NCBI GenBank assembly: GCA_013360215.1 | Contig: JABWCP010000003.1 | Location: 1 to 64,000 of the forward strand | DNA length: 64,000 nt | Origin: a bacterium | Lineage (GTDB): Bacteria > CLD3 > SB21 | Reading direction: 5' to 3' | Shown here: one piece after another, positions 44,180-54,498 of the stretch | Position numbering within the stretch: position 1 is the first letter of the stretch | How the letters are laid out: every line of letters begins with the position of its first letter | Translations under genes and position numbers: made by a program | The notes under the pieces: model-generated | The model's database searches: none | The model's input: only the letters and a program-made list of their open reading frames with translations | What the model was told of the DNA's origin: nothing

Positions 44180-47100
44180 ATGAAAATTCTGATTTTGGAT
44201 GCCGTGGCGTCGGACGCCGATGCCTTGGAAAAACGTCTGCGCCGTCGTTCGATCACGGTCAAAGTGCGTCGTGCGCACATCAAAGCGGTGTTCCTTCGCG
44301 AATTGCGTGAATTTCAGCCCGACATTATTTTAGCCGATTACACACTCCCCGATCTCAACGGTATTGACGCTCTTACGCTGGCCGGCGATTTAGCGCCTAA
44401 AGCTCCTTTTATTTTTGTCACGGCGCACAATGGTGAAGCCGTGGCCGTTCGCTGTATGAAGTCCGGCGCTTTTGACTATGTGCTCAAAGATAAAATCGAA
44501 GACCTCGATCACGTTCTGGAGCGGGCCGAAACTTTCATCCAAAATAACGCCGTTCCTATCACAGCACATTTTGAAATGGCGCCGGAGCAGTTTCGTCGCA
44601 TCGCCGAAAGTACACGGGATCTGATCACGGTGATAGACATCGAAGGACGACGCATCTACACGAGTCCATCGTATGGCGATTATCTGGACACACATCAGGT
44701 GGAGCAAGGCTCATCTTTTTTTGATGAAATCGTGGCGGAAGATTTGCCGAAGGTCAAACAAACTTTTTATGAAGTGATTCATACCGGCAACGCCATGGTC
44801 GTCGAACATCGTATCATGGCTAAAGACCGGAAACTGATGTTTGTCGAAGCACAATGGAATCCGATCTTTGATAATTCCGAAAAACCCGTGCACATACAAA
44901 TCGCTTCGCGCATTATCACACGCCGCAAACGCGCCGAAGACGCCTTACGCGAGCATGTGCGCCAATACCGCGCCATGGTCGAACACATCGCCGACGCGAT
45001 ATCTCTGATCAATCCCTATGGTATCGTACTTTTCACCAGCCGTTCCACGCACCGTGTCACGGGCTATAACATCAGCGAATTTGTCAGTCAGAATTTTTTT
45101 GACTTCATTCATCCGCAGGATCGCGCCGAGGCGTTAGAGTATTTTCAGCAAGTCCAGGCCAAAGAAGGCATGGCGCCTTATACCGAAATGCGCATTCGCC
45201 ACAAAGACGGAAACTACATTTGGATCGAAGGGCTTGCAAAAAACATGCTGCACGACCCCAATGTCAATGCGATCGTTTTTAATTACCGTGATATCACCGA
45301 ATGGCTGCGTTCCGAAGCGGCGTTGCGCGAAAAAGACGAATTATTCCGCGCCTTGATCGAAAATAATTCCGATGCGATCACGCTGATCGACGCTGAAGGA
45401 CAAATCAAGTTCAGCGTGCACTCCGTTTTAGGATACGACGATGCCGAAGCGGTCGGGCAAAATATTTTTGATTCCATCCATCCCGAAGATCAAGACCACA
45501 TCGCCGAAGTATTTGAACAATTGATCGAGGCACCCGGCACTTCGCTAATCGCCGAATACCGTGCCATGCACAAAGATGGTTCCTGGCGATGGAATGAATG
45601 TACCGCAAAAAATCTTTTGAAAGAACCGCACGTACGTGCGATCGTCATGAACGCCCGCGATGTGACCGATCGTAAACTGACGGAACGCGCACTCTCCGAA
45701 GAGAAAGAACGACTTTTGGTAACGTTGCAAGCGCTCGGTGACGGCGTGATCACCACGAACACGGAAGGGCGTATTATGCTAATGAATCCCAGCGCGGAAC
45801 GTATTTTGGGAACTTCACTTTCGACCACACGCGGTCAAACGGTCAAATCCGTTTTTCCTCTTCTATCTGAAACCGCAGATAACAAAGCAGTGCATCCGGT
45901 GGATGTCGTTTTGAACGAGCAGCAAGCCTTCGTCTCGTCCGAATTTACCTATAAAGTTGCCGGCGATCAGTCACCGCGTTCTATTTTAGCCGGCGCTTCA
46001 CCGATCCGCGATATGAGCGGTGCGATGCAGGGTGTCGTGATGGTTTTTTCCGATATCACCGACCGCATCAAAATGGAACAGGAACTGTTGAAGTCCCGCA
46101 AAATCGAATCAATCGGCGTGCTGGCCGGCGGTATTGCGCACGATTTCAATAATATTCTTTCGGCCATTATGGGAAATATTTCTTTGGCTAAAGTTAAGAT
46201 CGCGGCCGCACAAAAAGATAAGGCTCAGGAACTTTTGAGCCGCGCCGAACGTGCATCCGAGCGCGCGAAAGAACTGACGCAACAACTTCTCACATTTTCC
46301 AAAGGCGGCGCGCCGGTCAAAAAAACCGCCAATATCGCCGATCTGTTACGGGAATCCGCGCAATTTTCGTCGGCCGGTTCCAATGTCCGTTGCGAATTTT
46401 TCATTCAGGATAATCTGTATCCTTCCGATGTGGATGCCGGTCAGATCAGCCAAGTGCTCAATAACTTGATCATCAATGCGCGTCAAGCCATGCCCAATGG
46501 CGGCATTATCCGTATTCTTGCACAAAACCATGCCATCCAGTCTCACCATGAAGGTATGCAACTCAAGCCCGGCTCTTACCTCAAAATCGCTATCGAAGAC
46601 AACGGCTGCGGAATTTCCGAAGAACATTTGCAACGCATATTTGATCCCTATTTTACCACCAAACAAACCGGCAACGGTTTGGGTCTTGCGACGTCGTACT
46701 CGATCATCAAAAATCACGACGGTGCGATCACGGTGGACTCCAAAGTCAACGTGGGTACGACGTTTACGCTATATCTCCCGGCATCCAAGTTTGCCGTTCA
46801 GCAGCCACGCCCGCAGGAGCCGCAGGCGCTTTTATCCAATGGCCGCATTTTGGTCATGGACGACGAAGAGTCTATTCGTGAAATGGCTTCCAATATGCTC
46901 AACCACTTGGGATTTGATGCGGTCTCCGCCAAATCGGGCGAAGAAGCCGTCGCGTTGTATGAAGATGCACGCGCACGCAATAAGACTTTTGACGCGGTTA
47001 TTATGGATCTCACAATTCCAGGAGGGTTAGGTGGTAAAGATGCGATGGCGCGGATTTTGTCCATCGATCCGGCTGTCTGTGGCATTGTTTCCAGCGGCTA

Positions 47101-47221
47101 TTCCAATGATCCTGTCATGGCTGATCATACACGCTACGGTTTCCAAGGCATTCTGCCCAAACCCTATTTCATCAACGATCTATCCCGCGTGCTCAATCAA
47201 CTTCTCAAACCGAAGGCCTGA
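44180..47221 (+). CDS. Hybrid sensor histidine kinase with N-terminal and C-terminal receiver domains
   Basis: A 1013-residue cytoplasmic signalling protein. The N-terminal receiver (1-120) has phospho-acceptor Asp in LADYTLPDLNG near 54 and Lys in DYVLKDK. Four PAS/PAC domains follow (about 135-250, 255-375, 380-500, 510-640). The HisKA domain has the phospho-His in AGGIAHDFNNIL near 654. The ATPase domain shows N-box LNNLIINARQAMP and DNGCGISEEHL. A C-terminal receiver (about 890-1010) has Asp in VIMDLTIPGG near 942. There is no membrane segment, so a cytoplasmic or protein-borne signal is sensed. It follows the TPR gene by 121 bp. Confidence 0.92.
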   Translation: MKILILDAVASDADALEKRLRRRSITVKVRRAHIKAVFLRELREFQPDIILADYTLPDLNGIDALTLAGDLAPKAPFIFVTAHNGEAVAVRCMKSGAFDYVLKDKIEDLDHVLERAETFIQNNAVPITAHFEMAPEQFRRIAESTRDLITVIDIEGRRIYTSPSYGDYLDTHQVEQGSSFFDEIVAEDLPKVKQTFYEVIHTGNAMVVEHRIMAKDRKLMFVEAQWNPIFDNSEKPVHIQIASRIITRRKRAEDALREHVRQYRAMVEHIADAISLINPYGIVLFTSRSTHRVTGYNISEFVSQNFFDFIHPQDRAEALEYFQQVQAKEGMAPYTEMRIRHKDGNYIWIEGLAKNMLHDPNVNAIVFNYRDITEWLRSEAALREKDELFRALIENNSDAITLIDAEGQIKFSVHSVLGYDDAEAVGQNIFDSIHPEDQDHIAEVFEQLIEAPGTSLIAEYRAMHKDGSWRWNECTAKNLLKEPHVRAIVMNARDVTDRKLTERALSEEKERLLVTLQALGDGVITTNTEGRIMLMNPSAERILGTSLSTTRGQTVKSVFPLLSETADNKAVHPVDVVLNEQQAFVSSEFTYKVAGDQSPRSILAGASPIRDMSGAMQGVVMVFSDITDRIKMEQELLKSRKIESIGVLAGGIAHDFNNILSAIMGNISLAKVKIAAAQKDKAQELLSRAERASERAKELTQQLLTFSKGGAPVKKTANIADLLRESAQFSSAGSNVRCEFFIQDNLYPSDVDAGQISQVLNNLIINARQAMPNGGIIRILAQNHAIQSHHEGMQLKPGSYLKIAIEDNGCGISEEHLQRIFDPYFTTKQTGNGLGLATSYSIIKNHDGAITVDSKVNVGTTFTLYLPASKFAVQQPRPQEPQALLSNGRILVMDDEESIREMASNMLNHLGFDAVSAKSGEEAVALYEDARARNKTFDAVIMDLTIPGGLGGKDAMARILSIDPAVCGIVSSGYSNDPVMADHTRYGFQGILPKPYFINDLSRVLNQLLKPKA

Positions 47222-47316
47222 AATTAAAGACCGGGTAAAACGGCTAAAGCGAATTTAAGATGCGTTCACTATTTTCTGACCGACATCTACGTAGTCACTT
47301 CAAATCAATTTCAAAA

Positions 47317-47871
47317 TCATTGCGAAATCCTGCGGCATCCCAAATAATGCTTCTCATAGTACGACTCATCCAGCGATGAAATCGTTACGCCGACCGTCGT
47401 ACTAGCGTGAGCGATTTGGTTATTTCCGACATAGATACCTACATGCGAAGCGCCGACGGCACCTTTATAGGTATTTTGAAAAAAAACCAAGTCGCCAAAT
47501 CGTAATTCATTGCGTGTGATCGGTGTTCCTTTGGCATACATGTCCGCAGCTTGCCGCGGCAATTCGATCTGACGAACTTTTCTGAAAACCGCGCCGACAA
47601 ATCCTGAACAATCCGTACCCTCTGATTTTTTTTCCATACCAAAACGATAAGGCGTACCTATCCAAGTTTTGATCTCTGCCATCATCGCTTCTTCGATGTT
47701 TGCCGGTTCCTTCTTTGCACCGGTCGCGGATGAGTCACTTACCGATGCGGTCGGCATATGCGTTTCAGACGCTTTCACCGACGTCTTTTGCCCATCGGCT
47801 TTCACGGCACGATAGATCGGTTGAGGCGTGCAACCGACAAACACCAGCATAACAATCAAAATGCGTGTCAT
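47317..47871 (-). CDS. NlpC/P60-family lipoprotein (cell-wall peptidase)
   Basis: A 184-residue lipoprotein: the signal peptide ends with the lipobox VFVGC (C14). The catalytic domain has the nucleophile C88 in GTDCSGFVG, the catalytic His H143 in GASHVGIYVG and the third polar residue H155 in NQIAHAS. Such enzymes cut the gamma-D-Glu-diaminopimelate bond of peptidoglycan. It overlaps the RND gene by 4 bp, so it is coupled to it. Confidence 0.92.
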   Translation of the reverse strand: MTRILIVMLVFVGCTPQPIYRAVKADGQKTSVKASETHMPTASVSDSSATGAKKEPANIEEAMMAEIKTWIGTPYRFGMEKKSEGTDCSGFVGAVFRKVRQIELPRQAADMYAKGTPITRNELRFGDLVFFQNTYKGAVGASHVGIYVGNNQIAHASTTVGVTISSLDESYYEKHYLGCRRISQ

Positions 47872-50513
47872 TTTTTTTCCGGCGCATGCGCCGCTGTTAC
47901 TTTTTTGATCATCGTGTCCTTATTCGGCGATTCTTCCTCACGCGCTTCCTTCCATATTTTTTTACCCCACAGACGCAATAACGCCGGCAGGATAATCAGG
48001 GACGAAGCGGAACAGATAATAATACCAAACGAACACATATAACCCAGGCTGGCCAACCCGCGGTTGTCCACGAAAATCAATGAACCAAAACCGATCACTG
48101 TAGTCGCCGCACTCAGAAAAAGTGATTGGCCGGTTTCGTGAATGGCCGCATACACATCGTGGCTGTGATCTTCAAGATACCGCGAAATAATATAAATACC
48201 GTAGTCCACGCCGCTCCCGATCAAAAGCGGGAGCGTGATCATATTGACAAAATTGATCTTGATGCCCATGAGCCGCATCACACCCATGATCGTGAGCAAT
48301 GAAAATGTAAGTGGAACCATGCATACGAGTACCGCGCGAAATTTGCGATAATGCACAATCACTAAAAGCAATATCGCGGTCAAAGAAACAATCACGGCAA
48401 TTTGAAAATCCTTTTTTACGAGGGTGAGAAATTCAGCCGTCACAACGCGGATACCCGTAATGATAACGTTTTCATTACGAATCTGTTCGTCGCGATTAAA
48501 CTCATCCACAAATTGATTGACGATATCGATTTCATACGACTGACCTGTAAAATCAACTTGGGTGACCACTTTTTTTACGCCGTTACGTTCCACGTAAAAA
48601 TGTTTCATGATTTCATTAAAGCCTTCGTCTTCGAAGTTGCGTATCGTGATAGGCTCACGCACCTGCAACATATCGCGCAAACGGTCGAGACGGAAATAAT
48701 TCATCCGAAGTCCGTTTTTATTCATCTCCAACCGGATTTTAAAGAGAATACTCTCGACGTCCAGATTGCGAATGGCCTCAAGGTTATGCTTCTGCTGCTC
48801 GATGGAGGGAATATAACGCAGCATGGAGTTGTATTCTTTGATCATGCCTTTGGCCGTCAATTCGTCCAATTTGGCATTGAGCTTATGCAAACGGGCGATC
48901 AACGCATCATCCGAAGTCGCCGAAACGACAACGCTGATCGGCTTAAAGTGCGAGCCGAATTTTTGTTCCAAGCGCCGGATCATCTGAAGATCAACATCGT
49001 TTTTACTGCGGATATTTTCGATGTTATCGTCAAATGTGACGCCAAGGCCTTCATCTTTACTGGGTACGACTCCGGTTAAAACGCCGATCATAAATATCGT
49101 TATGATCAGTGCGCCTGTAGCGATGTATTTCGGATGTTGGAGAACAAACCGTGAATTGAATCCAAGCAATTTGCTGAACGCGCCTTGAAGGTAATTCACA
49201 CGCGGATTTTTACGTTTACGAAGCTTGATCTCTGCCGGCATGACAATCACAACCGCAACAAAAAGTATCAGGATGCCTACCCCGCCGAGAAAACCCAGTT
49301 CATACAATCCGCGGAATTCAGTAACCATGAGTACGATAAAAACAAATGCCGTACTGACAGCACCGTAAAAAACACTGGTACCGGTTTCGCGAAACGTGAT
49401 ATCCAGATTTTTTTCAACCGTATTATGGCGTTCATGCGTTTCCTGTTCGACAAAGCGATTATAGATATGTATCGCATAATCTACCCCAAGCCCCAATAAC
49501 ATCGCACCGGCTGCCGCCGTGATGATATTGACTTTTTCAAACATCAGATCGGCAAAACAAAATACCCACGTCACACCGGCAAGTATCGGTATCATGATAA
49601 ACGCCAGCGAACGAAAATTACCAAAGAAAAAAAAGAAGAGTACAAGAATTAATAATATCACAATAAACGAACTGCTGATCAGACCTTGTTTGACGGCATT
49701 GGCGTTGGCGAGGGACGAAACATAGTTACCGCCCAAAGTCACGGAGAGTTTTTTACCGTTATCACCCATCGCTACGATAAGCGAATCGGTAATTTCGCGG
49801 CTGCGTCCTACGATCGTTTCGCAAAATTTCGTGTCATTCGCTACGCCGTCCGGTTTGACGAACATGAGCAGCGTACGTTTGTCTTTGGACATGTAGTAGC
49901 TCTCTTTTTCTCGAATTAACGAGGCATTTTGAGGGCCCAACATTTTTTCGATATACGGCACGAACAGTTCGGACAAAAGCAGCGGATCTTCGCGTAAAAC
50001 ACGCTTCAGCAAAGGATCCGGCGGAATCGGCGCATTGAGTATATTTTTAGCGTTGAGAATGGCTTTTTCGATATTGGCATCATCTAAGCGTCGCACGACC
50101 GAATCCAAATCCTGCGGTGAAAGATAGAGCAACGCATTGCGAATAAAAAAATCTTCGACAAACGATTTTTGATCGTCCGTGATCCGGTAATTGACTTGTT
50201 TGACCAATCCCGATGCCATAAAGGCCGCATCCAACCGCTCGGCGTAATCTTTGATGATTTCCGGCTCGGCGGGCAATGAATCGTTGGTTTCGATAAGCAG
50301 GATATGTGTTTCCTGCGCACCAAAATCTTCGTTGACTTCCCAAAATTCTTTGATGAGTTTGGAATTTTGCGGCAACAGATCAAAATTATTAGTGCTTATT
50401 TTGATCTGCATCATGTAATATGTAGAGACAACAGTTATAAGCCCGACGGCTATAAGAACGGACGTAGAGTGACGATAACAAAAACCTGCAATGGCCGACA
50501 AAATACGCTTCAT
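47868..50513 (-). CDS. RND-superfamily (MMPL/SSD type) exporter
   Basis: An 881-residue membrane protein in two equal halves. Each half has one N-terminal helix, a large periplasmic region and five further helices. The first half contains GAMLLGLGVDYAIHIYNRF and the second LPLLIGSGVDYGIYIISRY, which are the proton-relay helix 4 motifs of the MMPL/HpnN type. No membrane-fusion or outer-membrane partner is encoded beside it, so it is likely of the lipid/hopanoid-exporting group rather than a drug pump. It is divergent from the transglycosylase gene and overlaps the NlpC/P60 lipoprotein gene. Confidence 0.9.
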   Translation of the reverse strand: MKRILSAIAGFCYRHSTSVLIAVGLITVVSTYYMMQIKISTNNFDLLPQNSKLIKEFWEVNEDFGAQETHILLIETNDSLPAEPEIIKDYAERLDAAFMASGLVKQVNYRITDDQKSFVEDFFIRNALLYLSPQDLDSVVRRLDDANIEKAILNAKNILNAPIPPDPLLKRVLREDPLLLSELFVPYIEKMLGPQNASLIREKESYYMSKDKRTLLMFVKPDGVANDTKFCETIVGRSREITDSLIVAMGDNGKKLSVTLGGNYVSSLANANAVKQGLISSSFIVILLILVLFFFFFGNFRSLAFIMIPILAGVTWVFCFADLMFEKVNIITAAAGAMLLGLGVDYAIHIYNRFVEQETHERHNTVEKNLDITFRETGTSVFYGAVSTAFVFIVLMVTEFRGLYELGFLGGVGILILFVAVVIVMPAEIKLRKRKNPRVNYLQGAFSKLLGFNSRFVLQHPKYIATGALIITIFMIGVLTGVVPSKDEGLGVTFDDNIENIRSKNDVDLQMIRRLEQKFGSHFKPISVVVSATSDDALIARLHKLNAKLDELTAKGMIKEYNSMLRYIPSIEQQKHNLEAIRNLDVESILFKIRLEMNKNGLRMNYFRLDRLRDMLQVREPITIRNFEDEGFNEIMKHFYVERNGVKKVVTQVDFTGQSYEIDIVNQFVDEFNRDEQIRNENVIITGIRVVTAEFLTLVKKDFQIAVIVSLTAILLLVIVHYRKFRAVLVCMVPLTFSLLTIMGVMRLMGIKINFVNMITLPLLIGSGVDYGIYIISRYLEDHSHDVYAAIHETGQSLFLSAATTVIGFGSLIFVDNRGLASLGYMCSFGIIICSASSLIILPALLRLWGKKIWKEAREEESPNKDTMIKKVTAAHAPEKK

Positions 50514-50653
50514 ACAATACTCCTAAATAGTGGCGCAAAATAGAATATTTAGGTTATTTGTGCAATTTAATTCACCTCTTTATTTGTCATCATAACATGG
50601 ACTGTTTACCGCTTTCGCATTGAATTAAAGTTCGCGAACATCTACTTTTTTGT

Positions 50654-52894
50654 ATGACCACACAATATATATTACAACCCATGCGATGGGTTATAGGAAT
50701 CAGTCTTTTGGGAATGGTATTACCCGTTATGGCACAGCATGGCCATTCCTTAAAAGTTTCCGAGACGGATGATCTCTCCGCGGCCGATGTGTCTTTTTAC
50801 CTTCAAAGAGCCTCTGAACTTTTAGAGCAGCGTGAATATGCATCGGCATTACGCCATTTTGTTTTTGCCGGGGAAATCGAGCCTTCATTGTATCGTCAAT
50901 TTGTTTTTCAGTACAAATTGGCCAAAACGTATCGCGGTCTTCGCCAGATGGAAAAGGCCATCCAATATTTTTCACATACCGCGACCGACTCGGCGTTTGG
51001 CGACTTTGCGCTCTTATCTCTCGGTGAATTATATTTGGCTGTAGATAGTACGAATCAAGCCGGGTCGGTTGCACGCCAGTTGTTGCGCCGTTTCCCCAAG
51101 TCCGCTCTTATTCCGCATGGGTATTATCTCCTGCTGAAGAGTACTGATATTCAAAAAGATGACGGGGCATGGAAACCGACGATGGCGGATCTGCGGCGCA
51201 TTCTGTCGGATTATCCGAAATTGCAAATGCAGTGGGAACCCGATCTCCTGCAAAGAGAAGCACGTTTTTTTATACGCAATCGTGAAAACGAACAGGCGCA
51301 GGCGATTTTACGTCGTTTACAAAACGAATACCCTTACTCACAAGAGGCATACGAGGCTTGGCCGCAATTATTTAGTTTTTATCCATCCAAAAACAATCCT
51401 CCCCCTGTAGATGACTTGATCAATGCATTGCAGGTGCGCATGATGCAAGGTCATCATACCGAAGCGCTCAATATGATCGCCGCTTTAAGGACATGGTATA
51501 TAGATGATTTCGCTCATAAAGAAATAGATTTTATGACGGCGCGCATTTATTTCGCTCAAGGAAAGTACGACTTGGCGTTGCCGCGTTTTGCCAATCTATG
51601 GTCGGATCATGCGTCTGCGGAAGCGCTTTTTCAGATGGGTCGCGCAGCACGTTATGCGGATGAAATCGAACGATCCATTCACGCGTACGGCCAATACTTG
51701 CAGCACGGAAAACTCAACGATGCATGGTCGTCGTATATTCGTTTTGAAATGGCCAACAACCGTGCGATACACTTCGATTCCGCCGCGATCGGTGAAGTCA
51801 ACGACGGATACCGTTCCGTATATCAAAACGCCTCCCAACGTTCGCACTATGCCGTCGCATCGCGCTTTCGCGAAGGGCTCAATTGGTATGTCGCCGGGAC
51901 GTATGACAGCGCGATCGTTTATTGGGAAAAATATATGCGCAGTACGCCGTCTCAAAAAACACGCGCACAATACTGGATCGCCCGCGCGTACGCCAAAAAA
52001 AATGACATACAAAAAGCGAAAGCGTTGTACGAAAGTATTACGCACACCAAAGGGGATGAATACTATACCACATTAGCACACATGCGTTTGACTTCGCATG
52101 ACCTGCGCGCTTTTTATTTTACCGATACGACCGATAGCGGCAACAAGACCAAAAAATTATTCCACCCCGTAAGCATCCCCGATATCGGTAATGATCCGAG
52201 ATTGGACCGCGTAGCGATGGCTATTAGAATCGGTGAAGTGGCGTGGGGGGAACAGGAAGCCGAGCCGCTGGTGAATGACTACATCACCCGCCGCGATCGG
52301 GGTGAAAAATTTCGTGATTATTTGGAAAGCCTGCACGCATACGATCTGGCCGTGGATGTCAATGTTGCTCTGAAAAAGAAATACCGCAGCTATTATAAAA
52401 TATACAATGACGACGTGCGCATGTTTTATCCGCTGTACTATCGTCCGTTGGTTAGGCATCATGCGACAGCCTATCGTCTGGACGAAACTCTGATCTTTGC
52501 ATTGATCAAATCAGAAAGCGCTTTCCGCACGTACGCATTGTCCCCCGCTCGCGCGATCGGTTTGATGCAAATCATGCCGTTTACGGGCAAAGCGCTGGCG
52601 GCAGAAACCGGTATGCCCGACTTTCAACCTTCGTCTTTGCATGAACCGGACGTCAGCATTCACCTCGGATCCCACTATCTCCGGCAACTTGCCGATATGT
52701 ATAAAAATTATATACCGGCTGTATTGGGCGCATACAACGCGGGGCCGCATCGCGCCACGTTTTGGATGAAAGCGTTTAACAACGAGGAACCTGACATCAT
52801 GCCGGAAGTGGTGGAGATTTTTGAAACGGAAACGTATATCAAACGCATTCTCGTGGATCGCTATAAATACGATCTGAAACTGCACGCTAAATAA
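50654..52894 (+). CDS. Soluble lytic murein transglycosylase with TPR-like superhelix
   Basis: A 746-residue exported protein, signal peptide about 1-27 (ending VMAQ). Residues about 45-560 are a long helical superhelix as in Slt70, with TPR pairs (QREYASALRHFVFAGEIEPS, GKYDLALPRFANLW). The C-terminal catalytic SLT domain (about 605-740) has the catalytic Glu E621 in LIKSESAFR, then SPARAIGLMQIMPFTGKAL and GAYNAGPHRATFW. It cleaves peptidoglycan to 1,6-anhydro products in the periplasm. Its end overlaps the convergent DUF2851 gene by 8 bp. Confidence 0.93.
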   Translation: MTTQYILQPMRWVIGISLLGMVLPVMAQHGHSLKVSETDDLSAADVSFYLQRASELLEQREYASALRHFVFAGEIEPSLYRQFVFQYKLAKTYRGLRQMEKAIQYFSHTATDSAFGDFALLSLGELYLAVDSTNQAGSVARQLLRRFPKSALIPHGYYLLLKSTDIQKDDGAWKPTMADLRRILSDYPKLQMQWEPDLLQREARFFIRNRENEQAQAILRRLQNEYPYSQEAYEAWPQLFSFYPSKNNPPPVDDLINALQVRMMQGHHTEALNMIAALRTWYIDDFAHKEIDFMTARIYFAQGKYDLALPRFANLWSDHASAEALFQMGRAARYADEIERSIHAYGQYLQHGKLNDAWSSYIRFEMANNRAIHFDSAAIGEVNDGYRSVYQNASQRSHYAVASRFREGLNWYVAGTYDSAIVYWEKYMRSTPSQKTRAQYWIARAYAKKNDIQKAKALYESITHTKGDEYYTTLAHMRLTSHDLRAFYFTDTTDSGNKTKKLFHPVSIPDIGNDPRLDRVAMAIRIGEVAWGEQEAEPLVNDYITRRDRGEKFRDYLESLHAYDLAVDVNVALKKKYRSYYKIYNDDVRMFYPLYYRPLVRHHATAYRLDETLIFALIKSESAFRTYALSPARAIGLMQIMPFTGKALAAETGMPDFQPSSLHEPDVSIHLGSHYLRQLADMYKNYIPAVLGAYNAGPHRATFWMKAFNNEEPDIMPEVVEIFETETYIKRILVDRYKYDLKLHAK

Positions 52895-54305
52895 AATCCG
52901 AATACACCATGCGTTGGAATATGCGGCAATCACTGCAATTGCGCACACGGCACTTTTTATGCAGTTCGATCAGCCCTTGCGCATATTCGGCATTGATCCG
53001 ATCCGGCATGCCCGGTAAGCGTTTCCTCATCCAGCCGATGATATGATTGTGTTCGTACGATGCCCACGTTTTCATACACGTCATGACGGTATCATGCAGT
53101 TGTTTATCCCCTCGGCGTTGTGCGTACAGCGTGACGTACGGAACGATCGCATTGACGATGATCTCGTATGCGCGTTGCTTTCCGATCAGATCGGAATACG
53201 CGCGGCTCGTTTGGACATTCCACCAAATGTGTTCCCCCCAATAACCGTAGGCACGGACTTTTAGAATACGATGTAAGTTTTTGAGAATTACTGGCGGCGT
53301 GTCGCATTGAGAAAATAGTCGTACCACAGCAGCACTCAAACCGTCTTTGAGATGAGTTACAAGCAATCCCGCAAGAGCGGCCATGCGCGGAAGAGGGTAA
53401 TTTTTCGGGCGAAGCCGGTCGCGTATCCAAACCTCGGCATGCAACGGAGTAATTTGGTACTGCGAAGATAAGGCCAACCACAAATCCCATAATCGCCCTG
53501 CATAAGGCCACAACTTGGGATCGGCTGACATTGTCGCCTCATCCGGAAGCAAACCCGCCGCACCGATCAGCAGCGCTTGCACACGCATCAGCGCGACCGA
53601 TGAATCTACACCACTTGCCGAAGCATACACTACATCATAAGGCACACGTTCGGCTAACATACAAAAAGGAAGCCTGTTCTTTGTAAAGCCCATCGCATCA
53701 CACAGAGCATAGTAGAGAAGCTGCTCATCCGGCCACTGTTTTTCTTTTTGTAAGTTTTTGAGTTGCTCGGTTTTCCGGCGCAGCCGATGCGCACCATTTT
53801 CCTGCACCCATTGCGTTACAAATTCAGGTTCGATGGACGACACAAAGTCACTGCAAAAAAGAGTATCCTGATCCGCATCCAATAGCATTACCTTTTCCGT
53901 CAGCGTTTTCAAAGTATCGCTCAGTTGATCTTTGATTTCCAGCGTGTATGGTGCCCCTTGGTGCAGATCTTTATCGTGACGGTACACGACATGTAAGATC
54001 ACTCGAAAATAAGCCGGATCGCGTTCATGGCCGTGTTTGAGCCAGTCTGTGGTTTGCCAGTGAATTTCTACATCGCCGCACAATATCGTATCACCGATGC
54101 GCAAAGTCGCCTGACGAAAGTCCGGCCCACTGCCGCTGTGCCATCGCCCTTTGTCTAAAATGCGAATTTTATGCCCCTCCACGGTCGTCAGATCATCCAT
54201 ACGCAAAAACAGGTAATTCCATATACCCTGTATGATGTGTTCGGAAATGCGTTCGGCATTTTCACGCAACTGGATGTCGCTATAAATGGACTCGACGTAA
54301 AACAT
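52887..54305 (-). CDS. DUF2851 family protein
   Basis: A 472-residue protein of the DUF2851 family, common in Bacteroidota and relatives. The conserved start is IWNYLFLRMDDLTTVEG, followed by GRWHSGSGPDFRQATLRIGD and GDVEIHWQTTDWLKHGH, typical of the family; the GPDF...GDVEIH acidic residues recall a nuclease-like core. The C-terminus carries CRVRNCSDCRIF, a four-Cys-like cluster that may bind metal. The function is not known. It is divergent from tRNA-Leu. Confidence 0.85.
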   Translation of the reverse strand: MFYVESIYSDIQLRENAERISEHIIQGIWNYLFLRMDDLTTVEGHKIRILDKGRWHSGSGPDFRQATLRIGDTILCGDVEIHWQTTDWLKHGHERDPAYFRVILHVVYRHDKDLHQGAPYTLEIKDQLSDTLKTLTEKVMLLDADQDTLFCSDFVSSIEPEFVTQWVQENGAHRLRRKTEQLKNLQKEKQWPDEQLLYYALCDAMGFTKNRLPFCMLAERVPYDVVYASASGVDSSVALMRVQALLIGAAGLLPDEATMSADPKLWPYAGRLWDLWLALSSQYQITPLHAEVWIRDRLRPKNYPLPRMAALAGLLVTHLKDGLSAAVVRLFSQCDTPPVILKNLHRILKVRAYGYWGEHIWWNVQTSRAYSDLIGKQRAYEIIVNAIVPYVTLYAQRRGDKQLHDTVMTCMKTWASYEHNHIIGWMRKRLPGMPDRINAEYAQGLIELHKKCRVRNCSDCRIFQRMVYSDFI

Positions 54306-54315
54306 AAAAAATCTG

Positions 54316-54343
54316 TTGCAAAAAATGGAAAACTGGCTATATT
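54316..54343 (+). promoter_or_regulatory. Sigma-70 promoter of the tRNA-Leu gene
   Basis: TTGCAA (54316-54321) and TATATT (54338-54343) are separated by 16 bp. The predicted transcription start lies near 54350, just over 20 bp before the mature tRNA. Confidence 0.6.
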
Positions 54344-54371
54344 CATGCCACGTTTTTTGAAACGATAAAAC

Positions 54372-54457
54372 GCCGAAGTGGTGGAATTGGTAGACGCGCT
54401 GGACTCAAAATCCAGTTGGGCTCAAACCCAGTGAGAGTTCGAGTCTCTCCTTCGGCA
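54372..54457 (+). tRNA. tRNA-Leu (anticodon CAA)
   Basis: The acceptor stem GCCGAAG (54372-54378) pairs with CTTCGGC (54450-54456), with discriminator A54457. The anticodon stem (54399-54403 with 54411-54415) holds anticodon CAA at 54406-54408, decoding UUG. A long variable arm (TGGG/CCCA) and the T-loop GAGTTCGAGTC confirm a class II tRNA-Leu. The CCA end is not encoded. Confidence 0.97.
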
Positions 54458-54461
54458 CCCC

Positions 54462-54498
54462 AAAGCCATGCATAATACTGTTATGCATGGCTTTTTTA
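54462..54498 (+). terminator. Terminator after tRNA-Leu
   Basis: A stem of about 14 bp (AAAGCCATGCATAA with TTATGCATGGCTTT) around a 5-nt loop is followed by a T-run up to 54497. It sits directly after the tRNA. Confidence 0.93.
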
